Of a stretch of 64,000 nucleotides of DNA, positions 39,501 through 51,500 are shown in pieces (position 1 is the stretch's first letter; each line of letters begins with the position of its first letter). Below the pieces are notes generated by a model, which ran no database searches, had not been told where the DNA came from, and saw only the letters and a list, made by a program, of their open reading frames with translations. The translations under genes were made by a program, and so were the position numbers. This stretch comes from Enoplosus armatus (lineage: Eukaryota > Chordata > Actinopteri > Centrarchiformes > Enoplosidae). The DNA is taken from positions 19,389,001 to 19,453,000 of the forward strand of contig NC_092186.1 in NCBI RefSeq assembly GCF_043641665.1. Reading direction: 5' to 3'.

Positions 39501-42500
39501 CATTTCTACTCCATGGAATATATTGTTTTCAGAATAAAAGTGTTCTTCAGGCACTCTCAGGCAGAGCAAGGACACAAGGTATCTTAAAAGCTTTTAGTCA
39601 AGAATAATGGTTAAAACACAGACTGGTTTTCAACCTGTCTTTATCAGGGCGGAAATGCTAAAAATGATCATCCTCAAGAGCACTGTAAGGTTCCCTGGAC
39701 TCACTACATGAGTAGTATTCTTGTTGGAATGATTATGATTACTACATCAAAATGTATTAACCCAGGTGCACAGAGGGCTCTTGTAAATGTTATGAGGAAA
39801 ATTTGTCTGATTCAAACAGCTCAGTGAAACATTCAGGTTTGTTTGAGGACGTATGAATTTTCTACAAGTCCACAAGCATCTGATGTGTTCAAGGAGAGAC
39901 TCACAGTTTTTCAAGTCTGTCTTAAAACAATAGTCTGGTGCCCGTATGAACATTTAAAGAATTGGTATAATTATTCCTCCTGTTCATGTTGGACGTTAAG
40001 AGATCCCCTTCTAACATGTTTCCAGTGTACAAAATCCAAAAACTGCAAAAAAAAACTATGCAGAAATGTATTCAAGTGTTTATTTGAAGCTAATATGAGT
40101 CTTCAGCAGCCTGAGTAAGTCAAATCAAACGGGAGCACCCTAAAACAAATGGTGGCATTAGCTGGTGATGAACTCAATGTTTAGCTCCTTTCTGCTGTTT
40201 GTTTTGTTCCCACTGCTGTGGATGACTGGCCAAATGTAAACAAGATGTTACTGCATTTTTGTTATTTTTTTTTCAATTATTGATTAATCTGCCTATATAA
40301 TGTTTTGATTAATAACAGTCCACCTTCATTGAATTTTTGCTTAAAAAATGACTTAAGCAAAATTAGATCAACTTATTGATCTAATTGAACATTTTAAGCT
40401 ATGTAGTCCATCAAAGATAAAAATAAGAAAAGTCAGTTTCAGAAGCAGGGATGCCAGTTTGTTCTTACAGAAGCGTCAATAAAGCAGGTTGCAATACAGC
40501 TAAAAGATGTATCATGTTTTAAGGAGTGTGACCCCCTGAAACTTATATCTACACTAAAACTTATTAAATGCAAGTTCATGCATCTAACTGGACAGTTGTT
40601 AGAAGGCGTTCTGGGAAGCAAAGAAAACCACTAACTGAAGGAGAGAAGGCAGGTTTCAGGAAAGTAGGTGCTCCAAAAAATACAGTACTTTATCACAACA
40701 TGTAACTGGCATATTGAGCACAGTTTGAGTATCTAAGGATTTGTCCTTCAAAGAGGTTGGTTTCAGCCCAAACGCTGAAGGTGAATATTACGTTGTTATG
40801 ACTGGAACAATGGAACCATATAAAAAGGTTTTTACGTGTCCTTTGCTATTTCAAAAGTCTCTCTAATATATTTTCCTGTCAGTAGAAATGAGAGACAGTA
40901 GAAAATAGTTTGTCCAGTTAATCATAACTGTATCATGAGTTTATGACATGTGCCGACACTTTTAGCATGGATGGCCTCACAGGGAATCAGACCTCACGCC
41001 ACCGGCAGTGTTGGTGTCAGACTCTGCCCGCTGAGTTACAGTCACAGCTGTTTCATCTGCATTTGTCCTACATAGCAATGATGCAGCGGCCACTGACCCA
41101 CAACATGTACTACTGCTCTCCCTTCAAAACCCCCATTCATTCTCTATTGGGAGAAACCCAGAATAGTTTGTCATTGGAATTTAACATGATGTATTGCACC
41201 AGTAACAACCATTACATAATCTTTAATAGTATAAACAGCTTTCTTTTACTAAAACCATTAGTCTTTCAACATTGGAATAAGTTTTCTTTACCTTGATTTA
41301 GACGTAACTGATACATGTATCTTAAATGGCATAGTATGTGTTTTCCCATATGTAGAAAGTTAAGTATTTTTGTAAGTAAGTCCTTTCTATTTTTCTTTCT
41401 TCTGTCCCCCTTCTCCTTGTGAATGGTTTGAATGTGATTAACGGTGTCTCTTAAGATTTGTCTTTTCTCCTTTAGGTTACTGTGCATAGACTGGTAGCAC
41501 AGAGGTACAGGCCAAATGTAAAAAAATCCAAATTTTTGTACATGGTCAAAATGGGGTGTACACAAAGTTGCATCAAATTGATATAAGTTGATATTTCTCT
41601 GTATTTAGAGAAAAGGAGTGTGTTGGGGATTTGTTATATATTTAGTTATTTTAGCGATAGTTTACCAGCAGTTGAAGTTTTCATTCATAAATGTGTGTTT
41701 GATGGGAAATGACACCCGATGTTGACTTGCATCCTTTGAATGGTTATTATTTTTTAAATTAAGATGTTTAGTTTGATTGACCGACAATATCAGTGTAAAT
41801 ATCAGACCAATATCTGTAAAAATAGACATGCCACAAAAAATGTCAAATGCTTGTTAGGTGTCTTACAAGAATTAGATACTGTAATCAGATAATTGTGTAA
41901 TAACATAATTATAGAGAGAATAAATGATTAAGGCTGCAACTAATGATAATTTCATTATCGATTAATTATTAACCAATTATTTACAAGTTTAATAGATTAA
42001 TTGTTTGGTGGATAAAATTTCAGCAAATAGTGAAGAATGTTCATTATAATAATGTTTTCAAATGTCAGGTTTTGACCAACAGTCCAAAACCAAGATATTC
42101 CAAGATATTCAGCGTATAGTCATAAAAAACAAAAAAAAATTATATTCAAGAAGCCTAACTCAGCAAATTATTGTCATTCTTGCGTAAACATTTCTAAATT
42201 ATTATTATCAAAATAGTTGATTGTTGATTTTCTGTCAATTGACGAATCAACCATGAAATAGTTTGTTGCGGATCTATAAATGCTGATATCAAATTGTTTC
42301 CCAGTTCTACCTCCAGTAGTCTGAGTGATAGCCAGTCCACAGTAAGCTTTATTTTCATGTCTTCTAATATACTTTCATCAGTCGTTCATATCTGATTTCA
42401 ATGACAAGTCTTTAAAATTTAAACCTGAGTGTAGCCAAGTCACTGTAACTAACACATGTCAAACTCTTTAATGTGTCAACTTGGTTTTAAATTTAGATTA

Positions 42501-45500
42501 AGGACGGGTCATTGACAGATGTTATTAATAGCAATAGATCGTGAGGCTTGGGAATGCTTGGCATGGTACTAGAGGTCTCGAAAATCTCAGTTGTCTCGTA
42601 GGACGTTTAATTGGATTCAGGTTAGGTCCCTAAGTGGAGTTGTGCACACAACCCAATTCTGCCATAGCAGAAAGTTAATCAAATTGAAAGTAGATCACTG
42701 CAGCGCGCTAACGCTCTGAAAAGTTCTGTTCCAGATAGTTGGATGAAAGAAGGTTACTCAGCAGCTGTCGTGGCCGAAATGTTGGACCAGAAAGTTCTTT
42801 GGACTTTGCCTTCTTGTTGATGAACTTTGTATATCCCCCATGAAAACTTGTGATCGAAATCAGAAACTCGCCACTTTGGGAAACCAGTTATGGCCTATAT
42901 CTTTGTGTTACCGTTGTGAGCAATATTTTAATTGTCCATTTTAGGCTTATCCTGGCTGACTCAAAAGTAAAACACTGAATTTGGGAAAGCTTGGAGAAAG
43001 CTTTAGGCATTCTACAGTTTGTGTTTCTCCATATTTTTGTGATGCATTAACAATGGCTGCTGCGAGTGTGTGCTCCACAGCAATATACCAAGGGACAGAT
43101 CAAGGTGGGGTTTGGATGAAACGGCATGAAGTAACAAAATGTAGTATTGGTTCAATTGGCATTTATCAATGTTAAAGGGTGGAAGATGGACTTAATTGAC
43201 CTTTTTCATGTGACATTTCACATTAAATCAAATGCTACGCTCATCAGTCTTCATGTTTAGCAGTTAAGCAGTCCTGTGTTGTTATCTTCACAAAATATTT
43301 CACTGCACAGTAAAGAGAAAAGTTTCCTTCAATCCCCCAGGCTTTAGTCTTGGATTTGTGTTGTTCTGCAAGTCTGCGACATCATCCGAACCCCAGGAGC
43401 CTCTTGCTCAGTCTTGACGGATCCTCACTCTGCTGAAGCCCAATACTGTTCTTCATCTTGTGTTGTCACAACCCCCCTGCTACCTTGATTCACTCTTGGT
43501 CGTTGGCTAGGTTTTGGATTTATTACTTTCGAGGCCGAACAATCAGTGGACCAGGCTGTCAACATGCATTTTCACGACATCATGGGCAAAAAAGTGTGTA
43601 GTTGTAGTTTTATTTTACCCTTAAGATCAAACAGAGGCTTGGGCGACAGAGTGAGAATTATACCGTGATGCTGTTTCATTAGTTAGAGCTAATTTTCCAG
43701 TGGCTTCCCATTAGTGACCGCAGCATCATATAGCACAAAGTTAGCTTTTAACATCTTAAAATGATCATGCCACTAAATTCATTTACTTTACTAAACGCCT
43801 ACTACCCTTACACTTACTGCTTTGGCTTGTAGTTTCCAGAGGCACAATGATCCTTCACAAATGCTGTTATATGACAGTTTCTATTGTCACCCAAGGCTTT
43901 GTTTAAATTGACCACTCCTTTAGGATGTCTTAAGTGCATTAGATTGTACTTAAAATATTAAAGTTACATGGTTTGGTCTGTTTTTGATATTTAAAAGATA
44001 ATAAAGCAAAAGAAATGTTGAGACTTAAAAGCTCACAGAATTTCACTGAATATATATCACCTAAAGGATTGGTCCAATCAGTTCTGTTTCTTTTGTTTTC
44101 TGATATTTTGTTGGCAGGTCACTTACACGTCAACATGTTTTTTTTTTTTTTTTTTTCTCTTTGAAAAGATAAAGAAAAAGCTCAACTCAGTGACCTCAGT
44201 TGAAGAATCTCCATACTGTGTCTGTCAGTTTTCTAAATAACAATTGGCATTTCTTTCTTAAATGCTGCTTAGGATGAGACATGAGGCGCACAATAATATT
44301 TGCATGTCACTTCTTGGTATTTGTTTTAACTCAGTGTGTGTACCAGATGGATGAGGTTTACTGCACAAAGACATTTCAGATAGTGTCAGGTAAGCTGTCC
44401 ATCCGGGTAAAAACAATAAATTCACTGTGCTGTTATATATTCAAGCACACCTCCTAACCTTCTGGCAGTCCTTCTATTCTGTTGCATGTGGCAAACACCA
44501 CCCATCTGGCACCCCAGCTGAGTAAAACAAACCATTAAAAGAACTGTAGTACTGTAGTGAAATAAAGCACTACTTGGTGCATATCTGGCTAGGATTGGTC
44601 TTGACACAAATGTACTTTTAAAGCTCTCATTCATTAACAAACCCCCTTTTCCCCAATAGACATTTTGTAATTAGCAGCTTTTAAACCACTCTACAGAGAT
44701 ACAGAAGAGAGGCTGTCTCCTTTCTGTCGCCCATGCCGACCGTAAAGATTTGTGGGCAAAATGAGAAAATGATCAAAGTCAAACACAGTGTAGTTATATC
44801 CACTCTATCATACATCATCACGTGTTTCTATCTTTGATCTTTACATGGCTGCGTTAGTGTCTTAAATATTTGGCCAGTCTGTCTGATACTTTACCCTCAG
44901 AAGACCTTTGTGTATATTTTGTATATTTTATTTATTTAAGGTTTTTAACTCTTATAGACAACCTTAAAGCAGCGTCCATTTTTGCTAAAAAGTGCAAATT
45001 GTTGTAGCACTTCCTAGAGTAGTAGTAAAGTACTTGTATTTTCTTTCTCGGATTTTTGTCTTGATGAAGCCTTGATGAGTTTCTGTAGGTGGCACATTCT
45101 TTGTTAAGTCGTGGGGATTTTAAAGGATAAAAAAGTATTATTTGGGTGCTTTTATTTGAGAGTGGACAGTAGAGCAATGACGAGAGAGAGAGAGAGAGAG
45201 AGAGAGTGTATCCCAGGCTGGAGTGGTTTGGGGTCAGCACCTTAAACCACTTGACCCCTGAGACGCCCCTCCTCTCTTTATTGTGAACAAACTATAAATA
45301 AAAGAGTTGTTTTCTTGTGTGCCAATTAATTTTTTTCCCAGAAGAGAGACAGATTGTTTTGTAAAAGCTTTCCTGGATTTGTATTATGTTAATCAATAAT
45401 ATTGAGTAATAACACAAGACATTTGTATTGAAATGTCGCTGATTATTACATTAAAAAGATCCGAATCCCATTTCCAAGGTAAATGATTAAGCCCAACCTG

Positions 45501-48500
45501 TATACTCCCCTTGGTACCCGCCCCCCCTTGACTTTGCCCTGGTTTCCAGCAGGAATCAAGGCTCGACTTAATCCATTGTTCTTGACTTGACATTACCTTA
45601 CGCTGGGACTTGAGGGAGACTGGGAGATATGAGTTACAAAATTAGAAATTGGAGCACATCAAACTGTGGAACAAATCCCAGTTCTGCTGTTGGGGACTGT
45701 ACAGAAGTCATGGTATCCATCACTTGTAGCTGTGATGCCCACGGGAGAAAGTGCTCAGGTAGCTGCCGCCGGCGGTGGGGCCACTGCCGGAAACATGTGC
45801 ATGTAATTAGGTCGACAGAGAAGGAAGAGGGGAGGCTGAGGAAGGTGGCAACACCTTAAAGCTGGGAGGAATTTGTGATTCGTTTTCTCCTGCAAGGTGA
45901 CCCCAATAACTCAACCCCTCAGTCTATTTCTGGTTGGCTCCCCCTTAGTCTCAGCCTGTTTCTTTGCTCTGGTTAACTGCTGGTAGCTTTGCCTAGTTAC
46001 AGGAGGGAAAGTTTGTTATTGGGGCAGTACATTTATTTTTGACAGAAGGCAGTAAACTATTGTATATCGTATACTACGAGTGTTAAATTGTATAAGGCAG
46101 TAATGCCCAAACAATAAGCGTTCTTTATTATTATAATTGAATTCTCATCAAAAAGAAACTTAGAGATCACCTTTCTAATATTTGAGGTTTTAGTTGTATA
46201 AAGACATTGTCCTCCAGCAGCAATTTGACATTATATTGGGGTCAAAGTGTATCAGTCACTTGTACTCAATTGAGCATTTTATTCTCACCTTTGGCACAGT
46301 ATGAAGATTCAATTTTAGATTGACTGAAAAAGTTTATTTATACTATTTGCATGTTTACCTTATATATATCTGTTAGAACTGAGATACAAATTTCTCTCTA
46401 CATCCATTTCCCCCCCTAAAACTTATTCCAAATAAAATAAAAACGAGATTCTTTGTAAGCGTTAGCCGGAGAAAGGTAAGTCTTGACCTTCCATTAGACG
46501 TCTTTATCATATATAGGGCAATTCATTCGAGGATTTATAGAAATAAATCTGTGTTTCTCAGGTACATCTTAAGAGGCTGTGATCTGGAGATGATGCATTT
46601 AAAAATAAATGTGTATCATTTACTGTCGTTGCAACATGATTTTGGCCACTGTGAAATTCCTGCTTGATAATTAGTACCTGAGACACATAGCTGTACAGCT
46701 CACCTGGCTACACAGTAATATTAATTATCAACAACCCCTCATTATTCTAATGAACATAACGTGAAAGATTTCAAACTGGCCCAAAATGTTGAGATTAAAT
46801 AATCAGTGGTAGGACAGGTCTGTCTAGGTGAGCGACGTCATGGACCTTATACTGGTGTTGCCAAATGTGCCCTTCTTGTCCTTTGTCCAGGTGGAAGTGA
46901 AGAAGGCTGAGCCTCGTGACAGCAAAGCTCCTGGCCAGCTTGGCCCTGGCCAGTGGGCACCCAGGGGCATCTTGAGCGCAGCTAATGGTTGGACAACACA
47001 GCCTGCCCAGGGCTGGCAACAGGCTTACGGGCCACAGGGTGAGTGGGAACAAGTCCGAGCGAGCGGGGCTCACTGCTCAGAGGAAAACCCAGTAGTAACT
47101 GTTTGAATGTGTTAAACCTTCTGCTTTTTAACATCAACCGTGTGCATTTAGGTCACTGCCTGCACTGTTAAACTGGATTCTGTGAACATTTTACATTTCA
47201 GGCAACAGAATTGTCCTCAGTCTAAAGTTTTTTTTTTTCCCTCCTCTTGAAGGAGTGTGGGTGTCGACTACTGGCCAACCCATAGGTAGGTGTTCAACCT
47301 CCACTTGACAGCACACAGAAAATATCCTTTCTTTCCATGTTAGCGAATTAGTTGTTTTTCTTTATGTTGCTTAACTATGAATTGATCAAATTGCAGATAG
47401 ATTTTGTGTCTTTGCCATGTGATCATGTGCTCATCTTGAAGCGCTTGTGTCACAGAAGTGAGCTTGCACTCTGTGTGGCCAATAGTCTGATGACAGTTAA
47501 CAGCACGTGTTATCACTGATTCATAATGGCTGAGGCTGCTGATAATTTGCTGCTCGAGACAGATGGCAGCCTTGAATAGATTCCAGCCTCCCCCTGCTAT
47601 TGGTCAGGCTCGGTTTCATATCACCACCTCCGGGTCAACCTGCAACGCTCACTGCAGTGTTGTCCCTGTGCTAATTCAGAAGATACTTCAGTTTCATTCA
47701 GCTTCAGATTGTGTTCTGCGAAACCATTTATTTATCAACTTTGTCTGTTATTCAGCTGTTCAATAAGACTGACTTTCAAATTGATGCAGTGCAGAGACAG
47801 TACATTTTGTTGTCACAGTCAACATTGAATGTGTACTTAATTCAAGTCCTGTTAATTCATATAATATGTACATATATTTATGTAAAAACGTCTCTATAAA
47901 ATAGATCTGTTCTGTGTTGGAGCAGGGGGGTATGGACCTCCGTTGTCAGCAGGCCGTGGGACCCCCACACAGCCTCCGTCACCTTTCAACGCATTCCTGG
48001 TCACGACCCCGGCGGGCGGCTTCGCTGCACCTCAGGGCTACCCTCAGCAGGGCTACAGCACAGCACCACAGTTTGGTCAGTGATACTGATACACTCGCTC
48101 ATTACACTTTGGTGTTGTTTTGACTTCACTACAAAGTGCTTACAGGTAATATGGTATAAGTAAAGGTAACACCGTGAATAAGGAATTTCTGAAAACTGAT
48201 ATTGAGTTTTGTCACAGATAATCAGCTGTGTTGAAATTCTACTTCTCTGCCAAAAAGTGTTCTCTAGAAGTTTCTTTCTTCAGAGTGCAAAAGCCTCAGA
48301 AACTACATTTTTACTAAAATGTGTTCATTGAATCTGTGTCAGGTTTTCCTGGCAGCTTTGCTGTTGCTGTGGTCAGGGAGGAACCTCCCGCTTATCAGAG
48401 ATGGACAGCGTGACTCGCAGATATGCAGCATTTCATTAAATGCTGCAATAAAGCCTGTGAGGGGATTATTACCTTCCGCCACTTAAACCTGTTAGCAGAT

Positions 48501-51500
48501 ATACGAAGCTAAAGCCAGTGGGAAAGAAGCCCAAAACGATCTGTCACAAGTGTGTTGGCAGAGTGGTCACAATTTGATCTGGCAGCTGATATTTAAAAGA
48601 TGTGGATGTACAACTTGTGTTCTTACAGCCTAAAATGAGATTTGCTGAAGAAATGGATTAATACCTTGACAAGTTTTTGTGTGACGGTACGGTGTGGTCA
48701 ACTAGATTTTGTGACTGAAGACTGAACTTGTGGAAGAGATTTTGTGTTTTACTCAGGGACACCAACACTGGGGTTTGACCAGGGCCATCTGGTCTGAGGC
48801 CTTTGTACTCATACATACTGTAGGATACCGTCTGTGATAAAGCAACGGTAGGAAATGATCTGAAGGTAAAAGTCATAGAAATTATCTTATTACTCTCCAA
48901 CAGGTTACAGTTTCGGCACACCACAAGCAGACCAGTATGCTCCACAGGTTCCTCCTCCGCCCACCACTCCAGGAACTGCAACGCTTGGCTTTGCCCCCGC
49001 CACCACACCAACTCAGGACTTGAGCAAAGCTCCCACTGGGCAGCCTGACTTCCCTTATAGCCAGTATGGTAAGAAAAGCATTGTGCATTAAGCAGTTTGC
49101 TGCCCTTTCTCTCCCATTTAAGTTTTTCTTCACCCCTTGGCCCTGCCCATCTTCCTGGATATTTTATTGGATGCAACTACAGCTCATTTAAGTGCATATC
49201 TACAACACTTAGACAAGCAGCATCTTGCTCTTGGTATCATTTAGCTTGAACAGCTACACGTGCATACATGCTTCTTGCAAACATGAACCCCTCCGGCTCC
49301 GCCTTGAAGATGCTGCTGAAGTTTCACCATATCCAGGAGTCTTCAGCAGTCATTTCTGTCGAGTCTTTCCAGCTGGGCTGTGGATTGTTAAAAAGATTGG
49401 TAGGTTTGAATTAGATCATCCTGCCTTGCAATGTTTTTTTTGTTTTTGTTTTGCATTTTTATTTTATTTTAATTTTCAAGGGAGTGCAACCTTCTCCTGA
49501 CCGACTGTACTAGACATTTGACTTGGTTCAAATATTCCTACCTTTCAATTATTCCCTCCTACACCTCCTCCTCTTCCTCCCTGTTGATGACTGTGCAGGT
49601 TTCTTTTCCTGGTCTTGGCACGAATCGCCATAGAAGAGCACCAGCATGACAATATTATGCCCATGAAACGTTATTTCTGGAATTAGGCATGTCCAACCTG
49701 CCAAGCTACCTATCAAAAAATGTTCAACATGTCCATCAATTTATCACTCCGTAGCTTTGCATGCTTGTCTGCAAAATGTGAAGTTTGCCCCTCTGCCTTG
49801 TAGATAAATGCAGATATTAGTTAGAGTTATGTGCAAGTAAGTTTTAGACTGATGTGTTTGTAGGTTTGACTTTCTGTGTCTTTGTGGTCCTTGAGCTGGA
49901 CTGTTCTCTAGTCTAATATTACCTTTGGCCAGATTTCAGTCATTGTGTAGGGACTTGAAAATACGACATTTCCTCAAGCAGTTCTAGTGTTAATTTAGAG
50001 AACGATGTGCCTTGTTAATTTCTGTCATTTAAAACATTTAGGGGATACTCATGCAGGATTAAGGGCTTGAGATCATGCTGAGAGCGCAAGAGGAGGCTGG
50101 AGGTTTTCAGCTCTGAACCAAAATGAAGACTGAGATACTGTGAAAACTAACCAGCATCCATAGAAAAGGAATAAGCTCAGTCTTCATTCAGCATTCACCC
50201 ATTCAGTCACATAAGCACACAGCCAGATAAGAGTCAGATGTTCATTCAGAGGCTACATTCAGTTTTTTGGCTGGCTGGTGTTTTTCTTCTGACTTGGCTT
50301 ACAGCTGCTTCACACTGCTGGATCTACATTTAAAGCAGTCATGTGATCGCTGTCAGTCATGACAGGTGCCCATCGTGTTCAGTGTTTCCTGCTTGTGCTT
50401 ATCTTCCATCCAGCTTTTTGCATTTAGTGTCCGCTGCCTGTTCAGGCACCCAGTAATCAAAGTCAGTAGTAGCAACACAGTCTCACAACGTTTTTTGTGA
50501 AATGAGCAGAAAATCAGAAACGCTGGTGATGTTGATGTTGTGGACAGAAATCACACATCTCTACTATGAAACTACTATGAAACTATGAAAGTCTTTGTGA
50601 CAATAGCAGGAACTGGATATGATATTTTTACTTGTGTAAAATTAGTAAATGGTTGAGGTCAAACAAAAAAAGCAAGTTTGGTTTCAGTTAAGGTTAAGTT
50701 TGGCTAATGTGGAGTTAGGGAGTTAAACTAATTTGGTTAGAGTAAAGATCAAACCAGTCGCTTTGCATGTTTTAACTCATTATTATTTAATTTAATACCA
50801 ATCATTTTCGAATGCATACCATATATTTTTTTAGTGATTCTCACCTTCCGGGAAGGCTAAACTTTTATTACAGTACACTGTGAAACTTGAAACTCCATTC
50901 ACAGGTTAGTCATCACAGTAAACATTTTGTTTACTTTTGTTTGGGCAAAACTCATTCTTGGTGCGTTCAAGAACACTGTGACATCTGAAATTTGAGAATT
51001 TACTGCTGAAGAGCAACTTATATTAATGCAAGAAACATATTGCCCCTTGAGTTATGCCCATGTAGACTTTATGAATTAGATTTTTTTCAACAATATAGTT
51101 CATAGGATTGGGTTTTGGCAACTTTGGGATGTTGAAATGTCCTTGAATTATCCAGCAGAGAGAGTTCTCATAGCACTTGTTCTGATGTCGTGCTACTCAG
51201 AACCAATGGTAAATGGCCAGTGCTTACAACTGGAGTACTCAAAACAACGTAATGTGACACAAAGATGAATCAAGTTTCAAGTCAATTTCAAGTTAAAAGA
51301 TAGGAGACCAATCTAGAAACTTACGGCATTCTTTGGAAAATGTTTGGCAGCAATGTGTGACGTATATACAAGTCGTATTTTATGGACTACAACATGCAAA
51401 ACCACTGGTATGGTTGGTCTAGTTCCTGTTACTAGTTGCCTCCTTCTCGTAATATTTTCTTGGTAGGAAAACATATTCCTCACGTTACTTGCATCTTAGC

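Larger units (their letters stand above)
38963..43510. other. DAZAP1 intron 6
   Basis: 4.5 kb, AT-rich. It holds two adjoining hairpins (40335-40386) and the fullest copy of the 'cgattaatcg' repeat (41933-42272). It interrupts RRM2 just before RNP1. No nested gene was seen. Confidence 0.75.
43594..46890. other. DAZAP1 intron 7
   Basis: 3.3 kb with an unusual donor (AAA|GTGTGT), a T19 run (44138-44156) and an AG microsatellite (45182-45206). An open frame at 45629-45859 has no recognisable features. Confidence 0.7.

Noticed and set aside
45629..45859. 76-codon open frame in DAZAP1 intron 7
   Set aside because: A Cys/Arg-rich frame with no family match; it lies wholly in an intron and has no splice or promoter support.
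48658..49176. 172-codon open frame on the minus strand
   Set aside because: It is the antisense shadow of the DAZAP1 exon 48904-49068 and its flanks.
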